A DNA stretch of 64,000 bases from Paenibacillus albiflavus (lineage in GTDB: Bacteria > Bacillota > Bacilli > Paenibacillales > NBRC-103111), in contig NZ_SKFG01000081.1 of the NCBI RefSeq assembly GCF_004344915.1, forward strand, positions 16,932 to 80,931. The letters are read 5' to 3'. Positions 7,743 through 14,828 of this stretch are shown here, piece by piece. The translations under genes and the position numbers were made by a program. The stretch's first letter is position 1. Every line of letters begins with the position of its first letter. The notes under the pieces were generated by a model, which made no database searches, was not told the DNA's origin, and saw nothing but the letters and a program-made list of their open reading frames with translations.

Positions 7743-9389
7743 ATGAAAGATAAAAGGTTTGATCCGAAAGACTCGAAGCTCATACTCGCACATGTACTAT
7801 TAGCGTTTGCTGCGCTTTTAATAGGTGGTATCGCAGGTGTGCTGCAAGGATTGGTCAGAGGTGGCCTGATTACTTTACCGTCATTAATTGGTTACTATGA
7901 ATTGCTTACGGCGCATGGCGTATTGATGGCACTTATTTTTACTACATATTTTATTATTGGCTTCTTATATTCCGGAGTTGCTTCAACGCTTGGCGGCAAG
8001 CTTCTGCCACATGTTCGCAAGATGGGATGGATTGGTTACTGGCTGATGACAATCGGTACCTTAGTCGGTACAGTTTGTATCCTAACTAAACAAGCAACTG
8101 TACTTTATACGTTCTATGCACCAATGAAAGCATCTCCATACTTTTACATCGCATTGGCACTTGTTGTAATCGGCAGTTGGATTAGTGGTTTCGCTATATT
8201 TACGCAATACAGCAGCTGGCGTAAGCAAAATAAAGGAAAATTGTCTCCGCTATTCGCTTTCATGGCGGTATCCACTATGATTCTGTGGCAAGTAGCCACG
8301 CTAGGTGTAGCGGCAGAGGTTGTTCTTCAACTGATTCCTTGGTCGTTCGGTTGGGTGGATACGGTTAACGTATTGCTCAGTCGCACACTGTTCTGGTTCT
8401 TTGGCCATCCGCTTGTATACTTCTGGTTAATGCCTGCTTATATTTGCTGGTATGTTGTTATTCCGAAAATCATCGGCGGCAAAATCTTTAGTGACTCGTT
8501 AGCGAGATTGTCTTTTATTCTATTCATCTTGTTCTCCGTACCAGTTGGCTTCCACCATCAATTAATGGAACCGGGTATCCCATCGTTCTGGAAGTACCTG
8601 CAAGTCGTATTAACGTTCATGGTTATTGTTCCTTCCTTGATGACAGCTTTCTCGATGTTCGCAACATTCGAAATGTATGGACGCTCCAAAGGAGCTAAAG
8701 GCTTGTTCGGATGGCTGAAGTTCCTTCCATGGGGAGATGTAAGATTCTTCGGACCTTTCGTGGGAATGCTGATCTTCATTCCAGCTGGAGCAGGCGGGAT
8801 TATTAACGCGAGTAACCAAATGAATGCGGTTGTCCATAATACGTTGTTCATTACGGGACACTTCCATTTAACGGTAGCAACAAGCGTTGCTTTAACTTTC
8901 TTCGGTATTATGTATTGGTTGATCCCCGTTATGATGGGTAGACCACTTACGAAGAAGATGAATAAACTCGGTATTATACAGGTTATTATTTGGTGCGTCG
9001 GTATGCTGTTCATGTCAGGTGCGATGCACTGGGTAGGTTTACTTGGTGCACCACGCCGTACGCAAGGAACTGACTATAATGGCAGTGCTGAAGCAGCAGG
9101 CTGGATTCCATATAACGTAACGATGGCAATCGGCGGTACGATTCTATTCATTGGCGTCTTGCTCATGATTTACAATGTGATCGCCCTTATGCGTTCGCCG
9201 CGTGGTGAAACGGAGGAGTACCCAATTGCAGAAGCTTCCGAGCATTCCGGGGAAACACCTAAGCTTCTTGAACGTTGGGGTGTATGGATTGGTATTACCG
9301 TAGTTCTTATTCTTGTTGCCTACACACTTCCTGTGATCGATATGATTGGCGGAGATGTTGTGACGTCTCCAGGCTTCAAAACTTGGTAA
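7743..9389 (+). CDS. cbaA: Cytochrome c oxidase subunit I, ba3 type
   Basis: This 548-aa polytopic membrane protein is the catalytic heme-copper subunit that reduces oxygen and pumps protons. Heme and CuB ligands are visible: TAHGVLMALI (His about 58), FGHPLVYFWLMPAY with the His-Tyr pair, HHQLMEPG, and HNTLFITGHFHLTVA with the two heme histidines. The sequence has the B-family (ba3) character. The ATG at 7743 has GAAGGAGA 9 bases upstream; an earlier in-frame TTG at 7725 would contain that site within the coding region and was rejected. No subunit III or IV gene follows, as is usual for this type. Confidence 0.95.
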   Translation: MKDKRFDPKDSKLILAHVLLAFAALLIGGIAGVLQGLVRGGLITLPSLIGYYELLTAHGVLMALIFTTYFIIGFLYSGVASTLGGKLLPHVRKMGWIGYWLMTIGTLVGTVCILTKQATVLYTFYAPMKASPYFYIALALVVIGSWISGFAIFTQYSSWRKQNKGKLSPLFAFMAVSTMILWQVATLGVAAEVVLQLIPWSFGWVDTVNVLLSRTLFWFFGHPLVYFWLMPAYICWYVVIPKIIGGKIFSDSLARLSFILFILFSVPVGFHHQLMEPGIPSFWKYLQVVLTFMVIVPSLMTAFSMFATFEMYGRSKGAKGLFGWLKFLPWGDVRFFGPFVGMLIFIPAGAGGIINASNQMNAVVHNTLFITGHFHLTVATSVALTFFGIMYWLIPVMMGRPLTKKMNKLGIIQVIIWCVGMLFMSGAMHWVGLLGAPRRTQGTDYNGSAEAAGWIPYNVTMAIGGTILFIGVLLMIYNVIALMRSPRGETEEYPIAEASEHSGETPKLLERWGVWIGITVVLILVAYTLPVIDMIGGDVVTSPGFKTW

Positions 9390-9471
9390 TTTATCAATTA
9401 ATTACTACTTAACTCTGGTATCAATGAAATTATACAGAGATACAAATTTATATTATGGAGGGATTTACTCG

Positions 9472-9834
9472 ATGAAAACGAAAGTAGCTATTTTAATTTT
9501 GTCCGTATTCGCATTTGCAACAATTCTAAGCGCTTGTGGCAGCAAGACCGAAAGTGCGGCTGCAACTGGTAATGTAACGGAAGTAACAGTAACAGGTACT
9601 AACTTTGCTTGGGATGCTAAAGAAATTAAAGTGAAAAAAGGCGACACAGTGAAGTTGACACTAGTTAATAAGCAAGGTATGCATGGTATTGAGATCCCTG
9701 ATTTCAAAGTAAACCTAGATAAAGCTGGAACGAAAGAATTTGTAGCTGACAAAGCTGGGACATTCGAGTTTAAATGCTCCGTTATGTGCGGTACTGGTCA
9801 TGGAGAAATGATCGGTAAATTGATCGTAGAATAA
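9472..9834 (+). CDS. CuA-type cupredoxin lipoprotein
   Basis: The 120-aa precursor has a lipoprotein signal with lipobox LSAC (Cys about 22), so it is probably anchored to the outer face of the membrane. The rest is one cupredoxin domain ending in CSVMCGTGHGEM, the same CxxxCxxxHxxM arrangement as the CuA site of subunit II, with an upstream histidine in GMHGIEI. All CuA side-chain ligands appear present. The ATG has GGAGGG 10 bases upstream. It is the last gene of the oxidase operon. It may be an electron donor to the oxidase or a copper-delivery protein; the sequence does not decide. Confidence 0.85.
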   Translation: MKTKVAILILSVFAFATILSACGSKTESAAATGNVTEVTVTGTNFAWDAKEIKVKKGDTVKLTLVNKQGMHGIEIPDFKVNLDKAGTKEFVADKAGTFEFKCSVMCGTGHGEMIGKLIVE

Positions 9835-9847
9835 TCATTCACATTTA

Positions 9848-9878
9848 ACAGGCCGTCCTTTAATGAAGGGCGGTCTGT
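9848..9878 (+). terminator. Hairpin after the oxidase operon
   Basis: ACAGGCCGTCCTT (9848-9860) pairs with AAGGGCGGTCTGT (9866-9878), giving a strong stem with only a weak T-rich tail. It probably ends the oxidase transcript. The 250 bases from here to rpmG hold only promoter-like sequences (a weak TTGATT-N17-TATAGA at 9916-9944 and the better one listed next). Confidence 0.65.
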
Positions 9879-10026
9879 TGTTATTCGTATCCGAAGGATA
9901 TTCCTTTAAGCGGCTTTGATTTATATTAAATCTTATATTATAGAAGAGAAAAAACCTTTATCACGTTATACTAGGTATAAAATGAGATTTATAATGAAAC
10001 ACTAGGATGCGTGGACAAGGTTCTGC

Positions 10027-10055
10027 TTGACATAGAATTTGACATATGTTAAAGT
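10027..10055 (+). promoter_or_regulatory. Sigma-A promoter of rpmG-secE-nusG
   Basis: A consensus TTGACA (10027-10032) and TAAAGT (10050-10055) are 17 bases apart, 80 bases before rpmG. A second TTGACA at 10039 has no suitably spaced -10. Confidence 0.8.
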
Positions 10056-10134
10056 ATTGCAGGTAGCCCTGTAAAACGCTTCTTTATGATGCACTTAAAC
10101 GGGGCAGAAATATCTGTCTCGGGAGGTGTACAAC

Positions 10135-10284
10135 ATGCGGGTATTCATTACACTGGCGTGTACGAATTGCAAACAAAGAAACTATACATCCGTTAAAAAT
10201 AAGCGCAACCATCCAGACCGTATGGAACTGAAAAAATATTGCAAATATTGCAATGAGCATACCGGCCATCGTGAGACTAGGTAG
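10135..10284 (+). CDS. rpmG: 50S ribosomal protein L33
   Basis: The 49-codon gene encodes L33 of the large subunit. Two CxxC pairs, CTNC near residue 9 and CKYC near residue 36, show the zinc-binding (C+) form, which in Firmicutes can be exchanged for a zinc-free paralogue under zinc limitation. The ATG has GGGAGGTG 7 bases upstream. The order rpmG-secE-nusG is the standard Bacillales one. Confidence 0.95.
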   Translation: MRVFITLACTNCKQRNYTSVKNKRNHPDRMELKKYCKYCNEHTGHRETR

Positions 10285-10302
10285 TATGTGGGGGTGTAGT
10301 TT

Positions 10303-10518
10303 GTGTCTATCTTAGCGAATATGAAAAAGGGTTTTTCGTCTAGCTTTGGTTTCTTTAAGGACAGTTATACTGAACTTAAGAAAGTAAAGTGGCCGAGCCG
10401 CAAAGAGTTAACCAGCTATACTTTGGTGACTGTAGGTACAATTGCCGTTGTTGCTATTTATTTCTTCTTGCTCGACCTTGGGATTAGTAACCTTGTTCGT
10501 TTCATTATGGATCTATAG
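10303..10518 (+). CDS. secE: Preprotein translocase subunit SecE
   Basis: SecE is the small essential membrane partner of SecY in the Sec translocon. The 71-aa protein has the conserved amphipathic FFKDSYTELKKVKWPSRKEL segment followed by one membrane helix near the C-terminus, the Gram-positive single-helix form. The GTG at 10303 has GGGGGTG upstream at suitable spacing; an ATG six codons later lacks one. It lies 18 bases after rpmG and 9 before nusG. Confidence 0.95.
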   Translation: MSILANMKKGFSSSFGFFKDSYTELKKVKWPSRKELTSYTLVTVGTIAVVAIYFFLLDLGISNLVRFIMDL

Positions 10519-10527
10519 GTGAATTCA

Positions 10528-11061
10528 ATGGAAAAAAGTTGGTACGTCGTTCATACCTATTCTGGGTATGAGAACAAGGTTAAAGCTAACTTGGAGAAAC
10601 GTGTTGAATCCATGGACATGACAGATAAAATTTTCCGTGTACTCGTTCCGATGGAAGAAGAAATCGTGAACAAGGATGGAAAGAAGAAATCTGTAATGCG
10701 CAAAGTCTACCCTGGCTATGTGCTTGTCGAAATGGTTCAAACAGATGATTCCTGGTATGTCGTGCGTAATACGCCTGGCGTAACCGGATTTGTCGGCTCC
10801 ACTGGTTCTGGTTCTAAACCTACAGCTCTTCATCCTGAAGAAGTTGAGGCCATTCTCAAACATATGGGTATGGATGAGCCTAAACCGAAGGTAGAATTTA
10901 ACCTTAAGGAAACGGTTCGTGTTAAAGTTGGGCCGTTTGCGAACTTTGTCGGCACAGTAGAAGAAATCTTGTTTGATAAGAGTAAGTTGAAGGTCCATGT
11001 CAACATGTTTGGCAGGGAAACCCCGCTTGAACTGGATTTTGATCAAGTGGAGAAGCTATAG
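10528..11061 (+). CDS. nusG: Transcription termination/antitermination factor NusG
   Basis: NusG binds RNA polymerase and affects pausing, termination and transcription-translation coupling. The 177-aa protein has the N-terminal NGN domain (starting MEKSWYVVHTYSGYENKVK) and a C-terminal KOW domain (VRVKVGPFANFVGTVEEI). ATG 10528 matches the B. subtilis start; an in-frame GTG three codons earlier overlaps the AGGTGA site. A terminator hairpin follows before rplK. Confidence 0.96.
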   Translation: MEKSWYVVHTYSGYENKVKANLEKRVESMDMTDKIFRVLVPMEEEIVNKDGKKKSVMRKVYPGYVLVEMVQTDDSWYVVRNTPGVTGFVGSTGSGSKPTALHPEEVEAILKHMGMDEPKPKVEFNLKETVRVKVGPFANFVGTVEEILFDKSKLKVHVNMFGRETPLELDFDQVEKL

Positions 11062-11119
11062 TTTAGAAATGCGACCATTCCTTGGGATGGGCAGTTCTAA
11101 TATATGAGGTTTCTGCTGG

Positions 11120-11149
11120 GCCTGTTCCTGCAAGAGGAGTAGGCTTTTT
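11120..11149 (+). terminator. Intrinsic terminator or attenuator between nusG and rplK
   Basis: GCCTGTTCCT (11120-11129) and AGGAGTAGGC (11135-11144) form a continuous 10-bp stem with two G-U pairs around a GCAAG loop, followed by five T. No convincing promoter lies between it and rplK, so it may act as a partial attenuator of readthrough from nusG. Confidence 0.75.
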
Positions 11150-11150
11150 C

Positions 11151-11185
11151 AGTGGGAGGGACTCGAAGTATTCCCGTTTCACCAC
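11151..11185 (+). promoter_or_regulatory. Probable ribosomal protein L1 binding site before rplK
   Basis: AGTGGGAGGGACTC followed by CACCAC resembles the GGTGGGAG...TACCACC arms of the 23S rRNA helix 76 region bound by L1. The same motif recurs before rplA. Feedback control by L1 is known for L11-L1 operons; its action through this element is inferred from the mimicry. Confidence 0.6.
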
Positions 11186-11208
11186 AATTTCGCAAGGAGG
11201 TGTCTCAC

Positions 11209-11634
11209 ATGGCAAAAAAGGTTATCAAAATCGTGAAATTGCAAGTTCCAGCAGGTAAAGCGAATCCAGCGCCGCCAATCGGTCCAGCTTTGGGTCAAGC
11301 AGGCGTGAACATTATGGCTTTCTGTAAGGAATTTAATGCAAAAACTGCAGATCAAGCAGGTCTAATCATTCCTGTTGTGATCGAGGTTTATGAGGATCGT
11401 TCGTTTACATTCGTTACGAAAACTCCTCCTGCTGCAGTACTTCTTCGCGTGGCTGCTGGTATCGCTAAAGGATCCGGTGAACCTAACAAGAAGAAAGTTG
11501 CAACAGTTAAACGTGATAAAGTTCGCGAAATCGCTGAACAAAAAATGCCTGACCTAAACGCTGCATCTGTTGAAGCTGCAATGCTTATGGTTGAAGGTAC
11601 TGCTCGCAGTATGGGTATCACAATTGTTGACTAA
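11209..11634 (+). CDS. rplK: 50S ribosomal protein L11
   Basis: L11 forms the base of the GTPase-associated centre with 23S rRNA helices 43-44. The 141-aa protein begins [20 protein letters not shown], and the conserved [20 protein letters not shown] and IRSMGI-like C-terminus (here [10 protein letters not shown]) are intact. AAGGAGGTG precedes the ATG at 11209 by 7 bases. It starts the rplK-rplA unit and has an L1-like site in its leader. Confidence 0.97.
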   Translation: MAKKVIKIVKLQVPAGKANPAPPIGPALGQAGVNIMAFCKEFNAKTADQAGLIIPVVIEVYEDRSFTFVTKTPPAAVLLRVAAGIAKGSGEPNKKKVATVKRDKVREIAEQKMPDLNAASVEAAMLMVEGTARSMGITIVD

Positions 11635-11668
11635 TTTTGTTTTATAATGGGCATATTGATGCCTAATC

Positions 11669-11696
11669 AGTGGGAGGGACTCCCCGTTAATACCAC
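11669..11696 (+). promoter_or_regulatory. Probable ribosomal protein L1 binding site before rplA
   Basis: AGTGGGAGGGACTCCCCGTT followed by AATACCAC lies just before the rplA ribosome-binding site. It shares 14 identical bases with the element before rplK and looks like the L1-binding arm of 23S rRNA, with GTGG able to pair with CCAC. L1 bound here could hide the rplA start region. Confidence 0.62.
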
Positions 11697-11711
11697 AAAG
11701 GAGGAATACAA

Positions 11712-12404
11712 ATGGCTAAGCACGGTAAGAAATATATCGAAGCTTCCAAGCAAGTAACAGCTGATGCGCTGTACGAGTCACAAGAAGCGATTGAACTAGT
11801 TAAGAAATTAGCGTCAGCTAAATTTGACGAGACTGTTGATGTAGCTGTTCGTTTGGGTGTTGACCCAAGAAAACAAGACCAAGCTGTTCGTGGCGTAGTT
11901 GTACTACCACACGGTACTGGTAAAACTAAGCGTGTTCTTGTATTTGCCAAAGGTGATAAAGCGAAGGAAGCGGAAGCGGCTGGAGCAGATTTTGTTGGTG
12001 ATCAAGACATGATTAATAAAATCCAACAAGGTTGGTTTGATTTTGATGTCTGCGTAGCGACTCCTGACATGATGAGTGAAGTTGGTAAGCTAGGTCGTCT
12101 GCTTGGTGGTAAAGGTCTTATGCCGAACCCTAAAGCAGGTACTGTAACTTTCGACGTTACTAAAGCTGTTCAAGAGATCAAAGCAGGTAAAATCGAGTAC
12201 CGCCTTGACAAACAAGGACAAATTCATGCTGGTATTGGTAAAGTATCTTTCGATGCTGATAAGTTGCAAGACAACTTCAAAGCATTGCTTGATGCACTAG
12301 TTAGAGCGAAACCAGCAGCGGCTAAAGGTGTATACCTGAAGAACGTTGCGATCTCCTCAACTATGGGACCAAGCGTAACAGTGAATTTGCAATCATATAG
12401 ATAG
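11712..12404 (+). CDS. rplA: 50S ribosomal protein L1
   Basis: L1 forms the mobile stalk at the E site and helps release deacylated tRNA; it is also a translational repressor of its own operon in bacteria. The 230-aa length is normal. Conserved stretches include [20 protein letters not shown] and [29 protein letters not shown] lies 7 bases before the ATG. It follows rplK by 77 bases, in which the second L1-like site is found. Confidence 0.97.
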   Translation: MAKHGKKYIEASKQVTADALYESQEAIELVKKLASAKFDETVDVAVRLGVDPRKQDQAVRGVVVLPHGTGKTKRVLVFAKGDKAKEAEAAGADFVGDQDMINKIQQGWFDFDVCVATPDMMSEVGKLGRLLGGKGLMPNPKAGTVTFDVTKAVQEIKAGKIEYRLDKQGQIHAGIGKVSFDADKLQDNFKALLDALVRAKPAAAKGVYLKNVAISSTMGPSVTVNLQSYR

Positions 12405-12486
12405 GTTGTTCCAATTTCAGGAACGTGATTGACTTTTATAGCCAGTCATGATAACCTAGCTAATGTTGTGATATTGAATATATAGA

Positions 12487-12532
12487 CCGTAGACAGCAGG
12501 TGCTGTAATAAGCTTAATTTCCTGCCGAGGTG
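12487..12532 (+). ncRNA. L10 leader core (rplJ-rplL autoregulation)
   Basis: The segment GTAGACAGCAGG...CCTGCCGAGG matches the conserved core of the Firmicute L10 leader, with GCAGG (12496-12500) pairing with CCTGC (12521-12525). This element binds the L10-L12 complex and lies about 170 bases before rplJ. The region 12405-12486 has only a poor promoter candidate. Confidence 0.85.
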
Positions 12533-12589
12533 TTGTGATATAATTTCCGAATGGCTTGCCTTACGAGGTGAGCCTGAAGGATGAACGTC

Positions 12590-12624
12590 ATGCCTTCGTA
12601 TTGTCTGCGAAGGCATTTCTTTTT
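12590..12624 (+). terminator. Attenuator terminator of the L10 leader
   Basis: ATGCCTTCG (12590-12598) pairs with CGAAGGCAT (12608-12616), followed by TTCTTTTT. It lies between the L10 leader core and rplJ, as in other L10 leaders, so bound L10-L12 would favour premature termination. Confidence 0.85.
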
Positions 12625-12703
12625 GCTTAGGCGTAAGAAATGCTGAACACAGATAAGTTTGCATAACCTGCAAACGAATATGCGATTGAAATGAGGTGTA
12701 ACA

Positions 12704-13210
12704 ATGGCAAATGCAAAAGTTTTAGCTGAGAAAGAACAGTTAGTTGGTGAATTAGCTGCTAAGTTTCGTGATAGCTCATGCGCAATCGTAACGGATTACC
12801 GTGGATTGAACGTAGCACAAGTAACTGAGCTTCGTAAATCACTTCGTGAAGCAGGTATTGAGTTCGCAGTTCTTAAGAACACAATGCTTCGCCGTGCGAC
12901 AGCGTCGACTGAACTATCTGAGCTTGATCAATACTTGTCCGGTCCAACTGCGATTGCATTCAGTAAGGATGATGTAGTATCTCCTGCGAAAATTTTAACT
13001 CAGTTTGCGAAGAAAAACGAAAAACTTGAAGTTAAAGGCGGCGTAGTTGAAGGTAAAGTAGTTGATTTTGCACAAATCAAAGCGTTGGCAGATCTACCTT
13101 CCAGAGAAGGTCTTCTATCCATGCTACTCAGCGTCCTTCAAGCTCCAGTTCGCAACTTCGCCCTTGCGGTTAAAGCTGTATCTGAGAAACAAGAAGGCGC
13201 AGAAGCTTAA
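12704..13210 (+). CDS. rplJ: 50S ribosomal protein L10
   Basis: L10 anchors the L7/L12 dimers in the ribosomal stalk. The 168-aa protein has the conserved ATDYRGL-type segment (here [20 protein letters not shown]) and [12 protein letters not shown], with a C-terminal helix that holds L12. TGAGGTG precedes the ATG. It forms the rplJ-rplL unit controlled by the L10 leader upstream. Confidence 0.97.
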   Translation: MANAKVLAEKEQLVGELAAKFRDSSCAIVTDYRGLNVAQVTELRKSLREAGIEFAVLKNTMLRRATASTELSELDQYLSGPTAIAFSKDDVVSPAKILTQFAKKNEKLEVKGGVVEGKVVDFAQIKALADLPSREGLLSMLLSVLQAPVRNFALAVKAVSEKQEGAEA

Positions 13211-13260
13211 TAAGTTAGTGATATAAAAAATTCGAATTATATATTGATGGAGGTATAACC

Positions 13261-13626
13261 ATGAGCAAAGAGCAAATCTTGGAAGCCATTAAAGGCATGA
13301 CAGTATTAGAATTAAACGACTTGGTTAAAGCAATCGAAGAAGAGTTTGGCGTAACTGCAGCAGCACCTGTAGCAGTTATGGCTGGCGGCGGCGCTGCTGA
13401 AGCAGCTGCTGAGCAATCCGAATTCGACGTAATCCTAGCTAACGCTGGTGCGTCCAAAATCAACGTAATTAAAGTGGTTCGCGAAATCACTGGTCTTGGC
13501 TTGAAAGAAGCTAAAGAACTTGTTGACAACGCACCAAAAGCAATCAAAGAGAAAGTATCCAAAGAGGATGCTGAATCAATCAAAGCTAAGCTTGAAGAAG
13601 CTGGCGCTAACGTTGAAGTTAAGTAA
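13261..13626 (+). CDS. rplL: 50S ribosomal protein L7/L12
   Basis: L12 recruits and activates translational GTPases. The 121-aa acidic protein has the N-terminal dimerisation helices, an Ala/Gly hinge (about residues 36-52) and the C-terminal domain with KIDVIKVVRE-like sequence ([20 protein letters not shown]). TGGAGGT lies 7 bases before the ATG. It is 50 bases after rplJ and is followed by a strong terminator. Confidence 0.98.
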   Translation: MSKEQILEAIKGMTVLELNDLVKAIEEEFGVTAAAPVAVMAGGGAAEAAAEQSEFDVILANAGASKINVIKVVREITGLGLKEAKELVDNAPKAIKEKVSKEDAESIKAKLEEAGANVEVK

Positions 13627-13640
13627 TTTTGGTTTTATAC

Positions 13641-13680
13641 GCAAACCTCTTGAGGCAACTCAAGGGGTTTGCTTTCTTTC
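13641..13680 (+). terminator. Intrinsic terminator after rplL
   Basis: A 14-bp stem (13641-13654 with 13659-13672) closes a GCAA tetraloop and is followed by TTTCTTTC. It ends the rplJL transcript; the following methyltransferase gene may be read by partial readthrough. Confidence 0.92.
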
Positions 13681-13737
13681 ATAAGTGGATTGGATGGAGG
13701 CATCCATTATTTATGAAAGAAAAAGGAGGGTTAGCGA

Positions 13738-14334
13738 ATGTCAGAACATTATTATTCGGAGAAGCCTACAGTATGTAGTGATCGACATGTGATTGAAGCA
13801 ACGCTTCGAGGTAAGACCTATAAATTTACGACAGATGCGGGAGTGTTCTCCAAGAAGGGTGTTGATTTTGGCAGCAAGCTTCTGATTGAATCGATGGAAT
13901 TCGAGGATAATGCTAGAGTGCTTGATGTCGGCTGCGGGTATGGTCCGATTGGATTATCTGCTGCAACTATAGCTGTTAATGGTTTTGTAACGATGATCGA
14001 TATGAATCAGCGTGCATTGGAACTCGTTCGAATGAATGCGGCTGCTAATGGAATTATGAATGTGAAGGTGCTGCAAAGCGATGCGTTAGCGGCGGTAAAA
14101 CAAGAACAATTCGATGTAGTACTTACGAATCCGCCGATCCGCGCAGGTAAAGAGACGGTTCATCGTATTTTTACAGAAGCTAGAGAAGCTCTTGTGCCAG
14201 GAGGCACACTGTGGGTCGTGATTCAGAAGAAGCAAGGCTCACCTTCCGCTTATGCCAAGCTGGAGGAATTATTTGAGCGAGTCGAAGAGGTTACGAAAGA
14301 TAAAGGGTATCGCATCTTTAAAGCGGAAAAATAA
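13738..14334 (+). CDS. ybxB: Class I SAM-dependent methyltransferase, YbxB/RsmC-like
   Basis: The 198-aa protein has a Rossmann methyltransferase fold with motif I VLDVGCGYGPIGL (about residues 62-74), an acidic MIDMN motif II and the LTNPP motif IV near residue 126. The NPP motif is typical of RsmC-like enzymes that methylate the base nitrogen of guanine in 16S rRNA, but the substrate is not shown here. It sits between rplL and rpoB, like ybxB in B. subtilis. AAAGGAGGG precedes the ATG. Confidence 0.88.
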   Translation: MSEHYYSEKPTVCSDRHVIEATLRGKTYKFTTDAGVFSKKGVDFGSKLLIESMEFEDNARVLDVGCGYGPIGLSAATIAVNGFVTMIDMNQRALELVRMNAAANGIMNVKVLQSDALAAVKQEQFDVVLTNPPIRAGKETVHRIFTEAREALVPGGTLWVVIQKKQGSPSAYAKLEELFERVEEVTKDKGYRIFKAEK

Positions 14335-14378
14335 AAATTGAAGCATTGGGAAGAAGCCCGTTGCGTATACAAAAATAT

Positions 14379-14407
14379 TTGACTTGACTTTTCTGGTGTG
14401 GTATCAT
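14379..14407 (+). promoter_or_regulatory. Probable sigma-A promoter of rpoB-rpoC
   Basis: TTGACT (14379-14384) and TATCAT (14402-14407) are 17 bases apart. An overlapping second TTGACT at 14384 would give a spacer of only 12 and is not used. Transcription would start near 14414, about 415 bases before rpoB. Confidence 0.7.
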
Positions 14408-14413
14408 TAAAAA

Positions 14414-14828
14414 ATGTCAGTATTAGAATTGCCCTATATGTCTTCATTCTTGAAAATGTCAAGTGTTTTTCATAAACTTGAAGAAATGGATGCATAAGAA
14501 TGTATATCCTCATTTTATAGCGGCAAATCTAACAAGGTAAGTGTTAATTTATACCAGCCAGCACGGGATAGCAGCAAAACACATCAAGAGGGCTTCTTTC
14601 GGAAGCTTTTCTTCATGATATTGAATTTATAACGATTGATTCATGGATTCTATGATCCCTTGGGAAGCGCATATCATTCTTTGGATGGCGCTGAAGCTGT
14701 TTGTATGTGTTTTATTAGTTATATAGGATTTGCAATACAAGCTAATGTAATTCTGATTAGTGATGTTCTTGTAAATTTGGTATAGCTTCAAAGATTTAGA
14801 AATGATTAGACTCGAGGGGTGAATGAAC
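14414..14828 (+). other. Long untranslated leader of rpoBC
   Basis: No coding sequence was found here. Several short stems are visible: CTTGA (14449-14453) with TCAAG (14459-14463), and, sharing the same bases, TCAAGT (14459-14464) with ACTTGA (14476-14481), so the two exclude each other. A GCTTC/GAAGC hairpin followed by TTTTCTT lies near 14590-14622. It does not match any riboswitch I know. Confidence 0.5.

Noticed and set aside
10039..10044. Second TTGACA before rpmG
   Set aside because: No -10 hexamer lies 16-18 bases downstream; the first TTGACA pairs properly with TAAAGT.
10525..11046. 173-codon minus-strand frame opposite nusG
   Set aside because: It is a mirror of nusG codon use, with many Phe, His and Asn residues and no start signals.
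12429..12457. Promoter TTGACT-N17-TAACCT between rplA and the L10 leader
   Set aside because: The -10 matches only 3 of 6 positions. A promoter here is plausible by analogy, but the sequence alone does not support it.
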